64,000 nt of DNA from UBA9732 sp052170315 (GCA_052170315.1 JBQNAT010000003.1:79843-143842); one strand, 5' to 3'; positions 1 through 8,876 are shown, counted from the stretch's first letter. A program made the numbers and translations. Notes: a model not told the origin generated them from the letters alone.

Positions 1-441
1 TGCTCTTTTTGTCTGAAATACGCAGCAGTCACTGCTTGCATAAATGCTGTTCAAAGCACCTTTAATTAAAAAGTTCCGGTGGACCTGAGACGGGTCTATA
101 CGTTCCGAGGTGACGAATCTGTTTTTCAGGCAAATGCGGGCAGGTCCTGCAATAAGGCATACGTTGTCCATGAAGGAAACCACGGCATCAGGATTGTATG
201 ACTTTACAAGTTTGCGTACCTTCCGTACTAAAAAAGGATAACGCAGCGTTGCGGATTTACTGTCGTCAGATATGTCAATAACTTCAATTGAAGGGTCAAG
301 CTCATAACCGATAAAGCTGTGAAGCGTCATGACGATACTTACCTTCCATCCGCGCGCAGCATAGTCGTTGGCAATTATCGAGATAACACGTTCAGCGCCT
401 CCCCTTACCATTGATCCTGTAATGAACATTACGCTTTTCAT
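1..441 (-). CDS. Glycosyltransferase, N-terminal part (gene runs off the window)
   Basis: The minus-strand frame opens at an ATG at 441 and stays open for 147 codons to the window edge, so the C-terminal half is missing. It begins with a short beta strand followed by a glycine-rich loop (GGAERV, residues 14-19), then a Rossmann-like alternation of hydrophobic strands. This is typical of the acceptor-side domain of GT-B (family 4-like) glycosyltransferases. The donor-binding domain would lie outside the window. The gene starts 16 nt after the Omp85-like gene and has a GGGG ribosome-binding site, so the two are probably cotranscribed. By context it should add a sugar to a surface glycan; donor and acceptor are unknown. 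Confidence 0.75.
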   Translation of the reverse strand, partial: MKSVMFITGSMVRGGAERVISIIANDYAARGWKVSIVMTLHSFIGYELDPSIEVIDISDDSKSATLRYPFLVRKVRKLVKSYNPDAVVSFMDNVCLIAGPARICLKNRFVTSERIDPSQVHRNFLIKGALNSIYASSDCCVFQTKRA

Positions 442-457
442 AGAACCCCGCGGAAAA

Positions 458-2089
458 TCAATAGAAAAACCCCATTCCTATGAACAGCTCATACTCCACT
501 TCCGAAAGCTTTATCTGCCCTTTTGCAAGCCTGAGCAAATCCTTCAGGTTAAAGCCAAGAGAGCCTCTTATGGGATAGCTTGGATGATTATCAAGAATGA
601 CAACACCCTCAAGGCCTACGGTTGTAAGCTTTTTGTAGGAAGTGTCATTACCCGCGCCGCCTACGACAAGAAAATCCACAAACGGTATGACATAACTCCT
701 GCAGAAGTCCTTTATTTCTATAAAATTCATCATGAAATCCATATTACAGGCTACGGCAAATTTTCTTCTTGGAATTAAATCAATATTAACAATGGAGTTA
801 TCCTGCCTTATGCCTCTTATGTAGTCGGCTATTGTTTCATCTTTTGCAAAGGCAAAATAGTGGTCTCTGTCAGACATTGTAACAGATAATCTGGCAGAAG
901 GATTAAACCAGGAATTTACAGGAGCGAAACCGCTTATGCTTGTCCAGAATTTGAATGAGTTCCTTTCAATTTCATTTATAGGATAGCTAAGAATATCCAA
1001 ACGGAAGTCATAGGAAACACCTTTGCGGAAATTTCCAATCCAGTCATATTCCGAATTTGCCGATGCAAACGAAAGGTCAAAGTACGGGACAAGGAGATTT
1101 TCGTTATAGTCATACTGGACATAGAAAATAAACATGGCATTAATTCCGATTTTGTCTGACAGCGGAATTGTCCTGCTTATTCCGGTACCAAGCTCTACAT
1201 AGTCAAGACCCTTGTTTACGTCCTCAGGCTCGTTGGTCTGCTTTGTGTTAAGTACGGTATAGCTGTACAAATCAAGACCGATTTCATAGCTGAATCGGGT
1301 GTAGGTGTCCAGTTCAAAAGTCCTTACGTTCAATTCGGTAGTATTTGAAATACTGAAATTGTCCAATATATCGTTTTTAAAGACCACATTTGCCGTCGCG
1401 CCCCATTTCTCAAAGCCCCATTTGCTTTCTTTTTCGGCTTTGTCGGGAGCGAACGTGAAATATGTTGAGAATGCGGCTTCCACATCCATAAACTGGATGT
1501 GTCCCACACCTGCGCTGAATTTAAGATAGGAGTTTTTCCAGTCAATAAGGTCTACAGCTCCTGTGTGAGAGACCGAAGCATCCGCTTTCCCAAGGTCAAT
1601 GGAGTCTACAGAAAGTTCCCAATTGTATTTTCCGTCTTTAAATGTATTGTTTTGCTGTGAAATCCCCGCATATCCGTAAAGGTTCGCGAAAGTGCCTCCA
1701 AGGTTCTTATTATAAGCCTTTACCCCAAGCTTAAAACCGTAGTTTGAGTCATACTTCGGATACGGAAGAACAAAAACGGAACTGGCATCCCAGATGTAGA
1801 AAGTAACCGATACATCATAGAAATCCAGTATCCTTTCCTTTACCACGAACCGATATTCAACATGACTGAAAAGCCTCATATTGTCCAGTTCCTGCCTCTT
1901 TTCATCAAGAAAACTTTCCAGGTCAACTATTGTAGAAAAAGTTGAGCCCGTACTCCCTACTTTTTCAGAAATGCTCGAGTCTTTTGTCTTTCCTCTTATA
2001 AGAAACGAATAGTCTGTGATTTCATAAGTCGCCGCAAAAAGCGAAAACGTCAAAAAAAGCAGAAATAAAACAAATAATGCCTTCTTCAC
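458..2089 (-). CDS. Omp85/BamA-like outer-membrane beta-barrel protein with one POTRA-like domain
   Basis: The protein has a signal peptide (VKKALFVLFLLFLTFSLFA), then about 100 residues resembling a single POTRA repeat with repeated short beta strands. A long region of alternating hydrophobic strands follows and ends in an aromatic residue (GMGFFY), as in barrels inserted by BAM. The segment KYDSNYGFKLGVKAYNKNLGG resembles the start of the Omp85 barrel. I chose the GTG at 2089 because GAGG lies 6 nt upstream; an in-frame TTG two codons earlier is less likely. It has far fewer POTRA repeats than BamA, so it is more likely a TamA-like or unassigned member of the superfamily than the essential BamA. 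Its neighbours suggest a role in outer-membrane or glycan export. The function is inferred only. Confidence 0.6.
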   Translation of the reverse strand: MKKALFVLFLLFLTFSLFAATYEITDYSFLIRGKTKDSSISEKVGSTGSTFSTIVDLESFLDEKRQELDNMRLFSHVEYRFVVKERILDFYDVSVTFYIWDASSVFVLPYPKYDSNYGFKLGVKAYNKNLGGTFANLYGYAGISQQNNTFKDGKYNWELSVDSIDLGKADASVSHTGAVDLIDWKNSYLKFSAGVGHIQFMDVEAAFSTYFTFAPDKAEKESKWGFEKWGATANVVFKNDILDNFSISNTTELNVRTFELDTYTRFSYEIGLDLYSYTVLNTKQTNEPEDVNKGLDYVELGTGISRTIPLSDKIGINAMFIFYVQYDYNENLLVPYFDLSFASANSEYDWIGNFRKGVSYDFRLDILSYPINEIERNSFKFWTSISGFAPVNSWFNPSARLSVTMSDRDHYFAFAKDETIADYIRGIRQDNSIVNIDLIPRRKFAVACNMDFMMNFIEIKDFCRSYVIPFVDFLVVGGAGNDTSYKKLTTVGLEGVVILDNHPSYPIRGSLGFNLKDLLRLAKGQIKLSEVEYELFIGMGFFY

Positions 2090-2129
2090 CAGCAACCTCT
2101 GTCACAACTTAACAATAACGTGATTCCTT

Positions 2130-2159
2130 ATGATACTATCATTTATTATACCGGGTCAA
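2130..2159 (-). promoter_or_regulatory. Putative promoter of the Omp85-like gene
   Basis: On the minus strand, TTGACC (2154-2159) and TATCAT (2130-2135) are separated by 18 nt, giving a leader of about 35 nt. A TATAAT lies within the spacer and could serve as an alternative -10. The divergent sugar-transferase promoter lies about 140 nt away. The rest of 2160-2288 shows no gene. Confidence 0.45.
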
Positions 2160-2288
2160 TCAAACGACAAAACGGTATAAATCAAACCTTGTTGAAAATT
2201 CAAAGGAACTTTACAATCGTATAGGACAAACATCAAGACAAAAGGTTCGGAATAGTGCCGGTGGCCTGCTGGTATTCGGAACAAAATT

Positions 2289-2307
2289 CATAATTTGACA
2301 AATTATG
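2289..2307. promoter_or_regulatory. 19-bp perfect palindrome, candidate operator
   Basis: CATAATTTGACAAATTATG is a perfect inverted repeat with 9-bp arms around a single central A at 2298. It contains the -35 box of the downstream promoter. A further CATAATT half-site lies at 2318-2324 over the -10 box. The symmetry and position fit binding by a dimeric regulator; no candidate regulator is encoded beside it. Confidence 0.55.
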
Positions 2308-2323
2308 TACAGTAACCCATAAT
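2295..2323 (+). promoter_or_regulatory. Promoter of the sugar-transferase operon
   Basis: TTGACA (2295-2300) and CATAAT (2318-2323) are separated by 17 nt. The ATG of the next gene is only 8 nt after the -10 box and no ribosome-binding site is visible, so the transcript would have almost no leader. Confidence 0.6.
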
Positions 2324-2331
2324 TACGTGTT

Positions 2332-3720
2332 ATGAAAAAGCATGGAACCAACTTTGAAAGCTATCAGTTCAAGCTGCGTCTGTTCATGGACTGCATTGCC
2401 ACCTTGGCCGCATGGTTTTTTTCCTACTTCCTCAGATTCTATCTTCTTCCGGGAGCAAGGCGTGACTCCTTCACTCTGTTTTTGGCTCTGTCAATACTTG
2501 CTCTGATATCAAACATGGTTTTCCTGTTCGCAAACAGGCTTTATGAATCAAGCGTTACTTCCAACAGAAGAACTGAATCAGGAGCCCTGTTCAGCGTTGC
2601 TCTGAACAGTTTCCTGCTTTTTGTTGTAGTTTATTACTACCTGTTTCCAACCAAGATAAGCCGTCTGGCACTTATTCTGTACGGCGTGATTTTACTTCTT
2701 TTCCTTCTGATTGACCGCAGTATCGCGAACTCTGTCATAAAAAGAAAAGTCGAATCGGGAAAGTTTGTTCAAAACGCACTGCTTGTCGGCTACGGAAGTA
2801 AACTGAACGAATTTTACAATGCAACAGTAAAGGCAGGAAATGCAGCCAGAACAAGGTTTGCAGGTCAGTACATGGGAGAAGGCAATAAAATTGCGGACCT
2901 TCCCCAAATAGAAGGAGCTTCTCTTGAAGAGGTTGTAAAGTCAAACGGAATAGACTTTGTTATAATAAACTTCCCGGAAAATGCAAAAAATAGGGAAAAT
3001 GTAGTTCATCAGGGCCTGGAGTTGTTAAACGCAAAGGTCTACCTACTTCCGAACATCCCCAACTCCTATGCAGGGACAGCCATAACCGATTTCCATTCAA
3101 TTCCGGCAATACAACTCAACAGCTCAGAGCTTTCACTTGGAAAGAGATTCATCAAGAGAACCTTTGACATAGCAAGCTGCTCGATTGCCGTAATCCTTCT
3201 GTCTCCTCTTTATCTTGTTTTGGCCCTGCTTATCAAAGTTACATCCAAAGGGCCGGTCTTTTTCAGGCAGAAGAGGATAACTCGCGGAGGCAAGGTTTTT
3301 GAAATGCTCAAATTCAGATCAATGAGAATAGATATGCCTGAGCAGAACGGACCGCACTTCACAGAGGAAAACGACCCGAGAATCACAAAACTGGGCAAAA
3401 TTCTGAGAAAGACAAGCCTGGACGAGATTCCTCAGTTCTTCAACGTGCTGGGCGGCTCTATGAGCCTTATCGGTCCACGTCCGGAGCGTCCGGAGCTTGT
3501 TGAAGAATTTAAGAAAACAATCCCCGGTTATGACATAAGGCATAAAGTAAAAGCCGGAATTTCAGGATGGGCGCAGGTAAACGGACTCAGAGGAAATACA
3601 TCTGTAAATAAAAGAGTCACATATGATTTACACTATGTAATGAACTGGAGCCTGACTTTTGACCTTCAGATTGTAATTTTAACCTTCTTCAAGGGTTTTA
3701 TTAACAAGAACGCCTATTAA
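2332..3720 (+). CDS. Polyprenyl-phosphate sugar-1-phosphate transferase (WbaP/WcaJ type)
   Basis: Enzymes of this family move a sugar-1-phosphate from a nucleotide sugar to undecaprenyl phosphate in the inner membrane, the first step of capsule, exopolysaccharide or O-antigen synthesis. Residues 1-125 contain several membrane segments, a soluble CoA-binding-like domain follows, and near residue 280 there is one more membrane segment. The catalytic domain has KFRSM (about 327-331), DEIPQ (364-368) and GPRPE (381-385), all family hallmarks. Full length is 462 aa, normal for the long WcaJ-like subgroup. It is first of three plus-strand genes, 17 nt before the next. The sugar transferred cannot be read from the sequence. 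The start has no Shine-Dalgarno site. Confidence 0.88.
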   Translation: MKKHGTNFESYQFKLRLFMDCIATLAAWFFSYFLRFYLLPGARRDSFTLFLALSILALISNMVFLFANRLYESSVTSNRRTESGALFSVALNSFLLFVVVYYYLFPTKISRLALILYGVILLLFLLIDRSIANSVIKRKVESGKFVQNALLVGYGSKLNEFYNATVKAGNAARTRFAGQYMGEGNKIADLPQIEGASLEEVVKSNGIDFVIINFPENAKNRENVVHQGLELLNAKVYLLPNIPNSYAGTAITDFHSIPAIQLNSSELSLGKRFIKRTFDIASCSIAVILLSPLYLVLALLIKVTSKGPVFFRQKRITRGGKVFEMLKFRSMRIDMPEQNGPHFTEENDPRITKLGKILRKTSLDEIPQFFNVLGGSMSLIGPRPERPELVEEFKKTIPGYDIRHKVKAGISGWAQVNGLRGNTSVNKRVTYDLHYVMNWSLTFDLQIVILTFFKGFINKNAY

Positions 3721-3737
3721 TCAAGGCAAGAGATTAT

Positions 3738-4544
3738 ATGAAACGTATTTTTTTATTTTCAGCTATCCTTTTTCTGTCATTTGCCCTTTGGGCTTCACCG
3801 GCGCTTTCAGACCTTTTTGAGGGTTTCTCTCAGGAAACGCTTGAAAAACTGAAAAGCGGAACAACGCTTAAAGCTGTAACAAGCGACGGAGAATCAATAT
3901 CTGCTTTAGCTCCAAAGGGTTCTCAGGGTATGACAATCGCAAAAATGAGAGAAAGCAAAACAGAGGGTTTCGCGGTTGCTGAGGTTTCCTTCATCCCCTA
4001 CACTGAGAAATTCCTTGGTATGAGTGAAGAACAGCGGCAGCTTGAAACCTACAACATCCTCAGAAGCATTTCTACACAGAAAGGTTTAACATATATCTCC
4101 CATCTTGCAGGTGACAAGCCTACAGTCCTTTTTGAAGACTCATACATGATAAGCAACCCTAAAAACAAAAACAGCAGGATTGAAGACCCTGTTTCAGAGG
4201 AAGTTCCCGAAACTTACAGCTGCTATGCCTATCAGAAGGACAACAGGTTCGGAAAGAACGTCTACAGCATAAACTATACAATTGACGGCGGCGACTTCCT
4301 CATGGGCATAACCAACTACACAGCCATGAAATACATGGGCTTTTCCTGCGTTGATGAGGGGGCTTTAACTATGTATCTTGAGGTTGTGCGGGCAGATGAG
4401 GGCTTTGTTCTTTACACAATGGCGGAAGTTGCAAACAGAGACCCGGAAGTCAGGATTCTTTTCATAACTGTTGACCTTCCAAGTGCATTCATGAGAAGAA
4501 TAACCGCCCTGAAGAACTGGTTCACAGAGAGGGTAAATCAATGA
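3738..4544 (+). CDS. Exported protein of unknown function
   Basis: I do not recognise this 268-aa protein with confidence. It has a clear signal peptide (KRIFLFSAILFLSFALWASPALS) with no lipobox cysteine, so it is probably periplasmic. The mature part is mixed alpha/beta with no metal-binding or catalytic motif I can name. The C-terminus is basic and amphipathic. It sits between the sugar transferase and the PAP2 phosphatase, overlapping the latter by ATGA, so translation of the two is likely coupled. An accessory role in lipid-linked glycan handling or envelope maintenance is inferred from position only. Confidence 0.7.
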   Translation: MKRIFLFSAILFLSFALWASPALSDLFEGFSQETLEKLKSGTTLKAVTSDGESISALAPKGSQGMTIAKMRESKTEGFAVAEVSFIPYTEKFLGMSEEQRQLETYNILRSISTQKGLTYISHLAGDKPTVLFEDSYMISNPKNKNSRIEDPVSEEVPETYSCYAYQKDNRFGKNVYSINYTIDGGDFLMGITNYTAMKYMGFSCVDEGALTMYLEVVRADEGFVLYTMAEVANRDPEVRILFITVDLPSAFMRRITALKNWFTERVNQ

Positions 4545-5230
4545 GAAAAAAAACCGTTCCGGTTCTTATCCTCATTTTTTTCGTTTGCGTCTTTTGCTCG
4601 GAGGCTCTTTGCGCGAAAACCCCTCCCGTCTTTCCGCTTGATAAAAGTTCTGTAAATGCCTTTGACAGCCTTATTATGAGGCCCTACAGCAAAACCATTG
4701 ACAAGACGGCCACAGTCCTTGAAGCGTGCGCTCTGCTTTCACCTGCTGTGCTGCTTTTACAGCCGTCGGCGCAGTATGTAAAAATAGGCATCATGTACCT
4801 TGAAACCGCGGCTGCCGCCTGGGGGCTAAAGGAAGTACTCAAAAGCCTTGTCTGCCGTCCAAGACCCTACATGTATTTTGAAGGCTATCCTCAGTCAAAA
4901 GTGGATTCGGGTGACTGGGATGACTCCTTCCCTTCAGGCCACACAACAATGTCTTTTGCGGGAGCTTCGTTTGCTTCCTATGTGTTCGCAAAATACAATC
5001 CGGATTCCAAATGGAAGTTCCCTGTTGCCCTGGCATCCTATGCCATAGCCGGAACAACTGCGGCACTGCGGGTTGCAGGCGGAAATCATTTCATGACTGA
5101 CATCCTTGCAGGGGCACTCATTGGAACGGCAATAGGAATCGGAGTTCCTGCCCTGCATACGTTGTTTTCAAACACTGACGCAGAGGTATCGGTATCGCCT
5201 TTCGGACTTGTATTTTCATTATCCCTGTAA
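4541..5230 (+). CDS. PAP2-superfamily membrane phosphatase
   Basis: Type 2 phosphatidic-acid phosphatases remove phosphate from lipid phosphates, including undecaprenyl pyrophosphate. All three active-site motifs are present: K101-x6-R108-P109, P131-S-G-H134 and R177-x5-H183-x3-D187. The third reads LR rather than the common SR. Hydrophobic segments are present at residues 5-25 (signal or anchor), around 60-100 and 135-210. The start ATG overlaps the previous stop. In this operon it could recycle the lipid carrier released when the surface glycan is finished, or act as a lipid-A-type phosphatase. The substrate is inferred, not shown. Confidence 0.85.
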   Translation: MRKKTVPVLILIFFVCVFCSEALCAKTPPVFPLDKSSVNAFDSLIMRPYSKTIDKTATVLEACALLSPAVLLLQPSAQYVKIGIMYLETAAAAWGLKEVLKSLVCRPRPYMYFEGYPQSKVDSGDWDDSFPSGHTTMSFAGASFASYVFAKYNPDSKWKFPVALASYAIAGTTAALRVAGGNHFMTDILAGALIGTAIGIGVPALHTLFSNTDAEVSVSPFGLVFSLSL

Positions 5231-5265
5231 GCTCTTTTATTATTGTTTTAATATTTTCAATGCGA

Positions 5266-5274
5266 TGTTATAAT
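5266..5274 (+). promoter_or_regulatory. Extended -10 promoter of the first Wzi-like gene
   Basis: TGT immediately precedes TATAAT (5269-5274), an extended -10 element; no good -35 box is found at 16-18 nt. The predicted leader is about 30 nt and contains AAAAGGAAA before the ATG at 5312. Confidence 0.5.
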
Positions 5275-5311
5275 TTTTTCGGTTAAACAAACATTTAAAA
5301 GGAAACACAAA

Positions 5312-7039
5312 ATGAAGAAACTAATTGCAGCCGTTCTGTTAGCGGCAGCTTTCATGTTACCGGTCTTCTCTTATGACGGCAATAATCAGCAGAAAATATA
5401 TTCGGTTGACTCCGGAGTATATAAGTCAATGGAGACTCTTTACATCCTTTCAGGGCAGTCTCTGCCGTCCTCTTCGGGCCCGTGGAGCGAAGCCGAACTT
5501 CAGCTGATGCTTGAAAGAATAGACATATCAGCCCTTTCTGATGCCGGAAAGAGCCAGTATGACAGTGTTAAGGCAATGATAACCTCAGAGCCCAGAACGC
5601 GGTATAAGGATAACTTGGCAATGCAATTCGGCCTTACCGCGGCGCTTGAAGGCTATGCGCATAATAACCCTAAATTTGATGATTACAATGATTGGTTTCA
5701 CAGCTTTACAGATAGGAATCCCCTGTTTAAAGGCACCTTTGAAACATGGGCAACCGATAATTTCTACGGTTACTTTGAAATTTCACTGGGAAATAACATA
5801 GGATATGATGTTGGCCGTCCGGAAGGGAATCATCTGTACAAACAAAGGTATAATATAAATATACCAATTCTTAATGCCATCCTTTTATCAAAGCCCTCAA
5901 ACGGAAACATTCTTGCGGATTTTGACTGGACCGTCCCGTACCGAGCCTTTGCCGCTGCCGGAGGACAGCACTGGAGTGTAATGGCAGGAAGAGACAAACT
6001 CTCCTGGGGAAACGGCGAAACGGGAAACCTTATGTTGTCTGATTCTTTCCCGCGCCATACCCTTTTGAGATTCAACACCTTCTTTGACAAGTTCAAATAC
6101 TCGCTTTTGGGTACCATTTATCCAAGCAGAGACGCGAAGGAAAGCCAATACGACAGCCTTGACGGTTACAAAGCCATGGTTGTCCACCGTCTTGAATTCT
6201 GGCTTTTTAACAACAAAGTGAGCTTAACCTTAAACGAAGCCTGCATGTTCTGGTCAACTCCGGAGCAGAAATTCAGCCTTGCTCAGATAAATCCGTTCGG
6301 TTTTATGCATAACGAATATATTGCGGGCAACGGCAATTCGCTTCTGGTTTTTGAGGCAAACTGCACACCTTTCGCCGGTATAAACATCTACGGACAGGCG
6401 GCAGTTGACGAATTCTCCGGTCCGGGAGAAGGCAGAGTAAATCCTGCGGCTTTCGGTATTATGGCAGGAATTAAGGGAGCAACGGCTGTTGGAAGCGGAA
6501 TATTCACAGGAAGTCTTGAATTTGTAAAGACGGACCCGTTCCTGTACATAAGAGGCCTCCACTACAAGGATGATGAAAAATCTTTGACCGGCTACGGCTA
6601 TGACGCATATTTCAGAACAATTTCATGTGACAGAATTATTCTTGAAAGGATGAGCACAACCTACAAGTACGGCAATGATGTTATTCTGTTTGACGGAAAA
6701 ATCAACTATGAGATTCCAAAGGTTTTCAGCGTAGGTTTCGAAGCAATGTTTATGAAGCACGGCGTTATGGATATCGGAAGCAAGTGGCATATGTACAATG
6801 GCGCATTTGAGAACGCTCCGAATATTTCCACGCCAAGTACGGCAAACCCATTCGATTCAACGGAAACCGGTGAAGTTGAAAGTTCCACAATCCTTTCGCT
6901 TACAGGGGAATACTACATAGTAAAGGGCCTGAGCATTTCAGCGAAAGCGGATTTCCTGTTTGTAAAGAATTTGGATAATATCTTAAATAACAACCAGACA
7001 GATATACAGGTTACGGGGGGAATTAAGTACGAGCTTTAA
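5312..7039 (+). CDS. Wzi-like outer-membrane beta-barrel protein (copy A)
   Basis: The 575-aa product has a signal peptide (KKLIAAVLLAAAFMLPVFS) and a short alpha-helical N-terminal segment containing PWSEAEL. A long series of amphipathic beta strands rich in W, Y and G follows, as in a beta-barrel. The overall pattern matches the capsule-assembly Wzi/OprB-like barrels described in Bacteroidetes and spirochaetes; Wzi of E. coli is a surface lectin that anchors capsule. The product is clearly paralogous to the next gene: PSSSGPWSEAELQLMLERI here aligns with PSTSRPWSQSEASLILSRI there, and GRDKLSWGN aligns with GRDRLEIGN. The two genes converge with 2 bp between stop codons. A role in tethering or exporting the glycan made by neighbouring enzymes is inferred. 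Confidence 0.65.
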   Translation: MKKLIAAVLLAAAFMLPVFSYDGNNQQKIYSVDSGVYKSMETLYILSGQSLPSSSGPWSEAELQLMLERIDISALSDAGKSQYDSVKAMITSEPRTRYKDNLAMQFGLTAALEGYAHNNPKFDDYNDWFHSFTDRNPLFKGTFETWATDNFYGYFEISLGNNIGYDVGRPEGNHLYKQRYNINIPILNAILLSKPSNGNILADFDWTVPYRAFAAAGGQHWSVMAGRDKLSWGNGETGNLMLSDSFPRHTLLRFNTFFDKFKYSLLGTIYPSRDAKESQYDSLDGYKAMVVHRLEFWLFNNKVSLTLNEACMFWSTPEQKFSLAQINPFGFMHNEYIAGNGNSLLVFEANCTPFAGINIYGQAAVDEFSGPGEGRVNPAAFGIMAGIKGATAVGSGIFTGSLEFVKTDPFLYIRGLHYKDDEKSLTGYGYDAYFRTISCDRIILERMSTTYKYGNDVILFDGKINYEIPKVFSVGFEAMFMKHGVMDIGSKWHMYNGAFENAPNISTPSTANPFDSTETGEVESSTILSLTGEYYIVKGLSISAKADFLFVKNLDNILNNNQTDIQVTGGIKYEL

Positions 7040-7041
7040 TT

Positions 7042-8856
7042 TCAGATAGAAACATTGATTGCGATAGTAAACTGAGTGTCAGTGCGCTTATTGCTGTAAA
7101 TACCTGTATCTGATGAATAATTCCACTTCCCTATCCAGTCAAGTTCCGCCTCAAGCGTAACGGACGGCCAGTCAAAGATTCTCTTCATGTCAAACTCCAC
7201 ATTTGAGGAAAGGAAAACAGCCCGCAGCCATTTTGTTCCGGACGGAGTGACGCCTTCGTAGTTGGCTAATCCGGAATTTCCGCCGGGATTGCCGGAGCCG
7301 TCATAGTTGTGAGGGGTAAAAAGATTGAATTCTCCATGCTGAAGCAGCCGTCCATATACCTTGACGCTCATAAAATCCAAAACGGTATATGATGCGCCAA
7401 GCTCAAAGGCTTCACAGTCTCCGCCATAGGGGAATCCTATAAACTCAAAAATAAGAGAATAACTTCCGAATCTTGAGGAATGTATCCCGTCAGGCTGAAG
7501 CTGGTCTTCAGTATCAATATGGAAATATCTGGACATCTTTACAAAATCCACAATATCCCTTCTATAAAAAAGAGGTGTTGTATACGCGAATTCCGCATAG
7601 AATCTTGCGATTCCGTCTCCAATAGCCCTTGTGTACTTTGAACCCGCAGTAAAACCCCAGGAGCTGCTTTGGTCAGAACTCTCGTTCGGAGCCCGGGCCT
7701 GATCAAGCGCAAACTGCCCGTAAAGTTCAACTCTTTTTACGGGTGCCCAGTTTACTTCCGCATAGGCTATGGCATTGAACATGGCTCTGTTATTCAGATT
7801 ATGGAAAATAAATGAAGGGTTAAAATATGCAAAATCAAGAACCTGCCGATTTTTGCCGTCAGAAGCAATCCTGTACATCACATTTTCAGAAATTATGAAA
7901 GAAAAGTTTTCAAAGGGCCTGAACTCAAGCGTATGTATCATATAAATTCTGAAATCATTCGTGGGGTCTTCGCCGAATGTGGATATCCCATTCAGGAAAA
8001 TGTTGAGCCACTGATATTTAAAACTGTCGCTGAAGACTGTAAGAGAAAAGTAGTCTTCAAAATCCGTGTGGTTATCAACCAGCATGTTACCGAAAGCCGA
8101 ATTCCCTATCTCAAGCCTGTCGCGTCCGTACTGAACGTTCCATTTGTCTCCGCCAAGAGAAAAAACTGCCCTCTTCGGCCAGTCAAAATCAAATAAAGAC
8201 GAATCTTTAATCAGATTTGTTGCGCTTCGCGCCCCATACTGAGCAGAATAAATCATCATATGAGCGCCCTTATCCATGTAATAGCTCCCAATGTATCCGT
8301 CGGATGTTACATATTTGTAAGGGCCGCTGTAATCAGGATTAAGGCTTACAAAGGAATCTTTTCTGGTAACCCTTCCGTAGCCGTACTGCAGGTCGCAGTA
8401 AGTATAGAAAAAATCCGATATCGCAAAATCCATTGAAGCTTTGGCAAGCGGTTTTCTCCGCTCAAAACCTCTGAGCCAGTCGGAATCTTTAACAAAATCT
8501 TCAGTATTACGGTGGATATAGGCTTCAAAAGCAAGGTCTGCTTTAAGCCCCATACTGAAACCCTTAAAATTCCACCTGAGGTTTTCGTTAATTATTCCGG
8601 CAATTTTGTCATATACGGAAATTTCCTCTCCGGAAAGCTTTTCTCTTTTTATCCTTGATAAAATCAGAGATGCTTCGGACTGCGACCACGGTCTGCTTGT
8701 TGAGGGTCTTGAAAACCCCTGCAGGGAATAGAGGTCATCCATCAAAGAATAGAGCTTTGATGAAAGCGGAAAGGTTTTAGACTTCACTGTTTCTGCCGCA
8801 AGGGGCATGGACAGAAAAAGGACAATAACAGCTGCTGCAAGAAATGCTTTCTTCAC
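7042..8856 (-). CDS. Wzi-like outer-membrane beta-barrel protein (copy B)
   Basis: I place the start at the GTG at 8856. It gives a standard signal peptide (KKAFLAAAVIVLFLSMPLAA) and has AGGAAG-like AGGAAGT about 7 nt upstream; upstream in-frame extension would run into rlmB. The 604-aa product has the same architecture as its convergent neighbour: an N-terminal PWS-containing helical segment followed by a beta-strand-rich barrel ending in a hydrophobic residue. It follows rlmB by 20 nt, so it may be read from the chaperone operon. The different context of the two paralogues suggests they are regulated separately. The ligand is unknown. Confidence 0.65.
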   Translation of the reverse strand: MKKAFLAAAVIVLFLSMPLAAETVKSKTFPLSSKLYSLMDDLYSLQGFSRPSTSRPWSQSEASLILSRIKREKLSGEEISVYDKIAGIINENLRWNFKGFSMGLKADLAFEAYIHRNTEDFVKDSDWLRGFERRKPLAKASMDFAISDFFYTYCDLQYGYGRVTRKDSFVSLNPDYSGPYKYVTSDGYIGSYYMDKGAHMMIYSAQYGARSATNLIKDSSLFDFDWPKRAVFSLGGDKWNVQYGRDRLEIGNSAFGNMLVDNHTDFEDYFSLTVFSDSFKYQWLNIFLNGISTFGEDPTNDFRIYMIHTLEFRPFENFSFIISENVMYRIASDGKNRQVLDFAYFNPSFIFHNLNNRAMFNAIAYAEVNWAPVKRVELYGQFALDQARAPNESSDQSSSWGFTAGSKYTRAIGDGIARFYAEFAYTTPLFYRRDIVDFVKMSRYFHIDTEDQLQPDGIHSSRFGSYSLIFEFIGFPYGGDCEAFELGASYTVLDFMSVKVYGRLLQHGEFNLFTPHNYDGSGNPGGNSGLANYEGVTPSGTKWLRAVFLSSNVEFDMKRIFDWPSVTLEAELDWIGKWNYSSDTGIYSNKRTDTQFTIAINVSI

Positions 8857-8876
8857 TCGACTACTTCCTAAACGTA

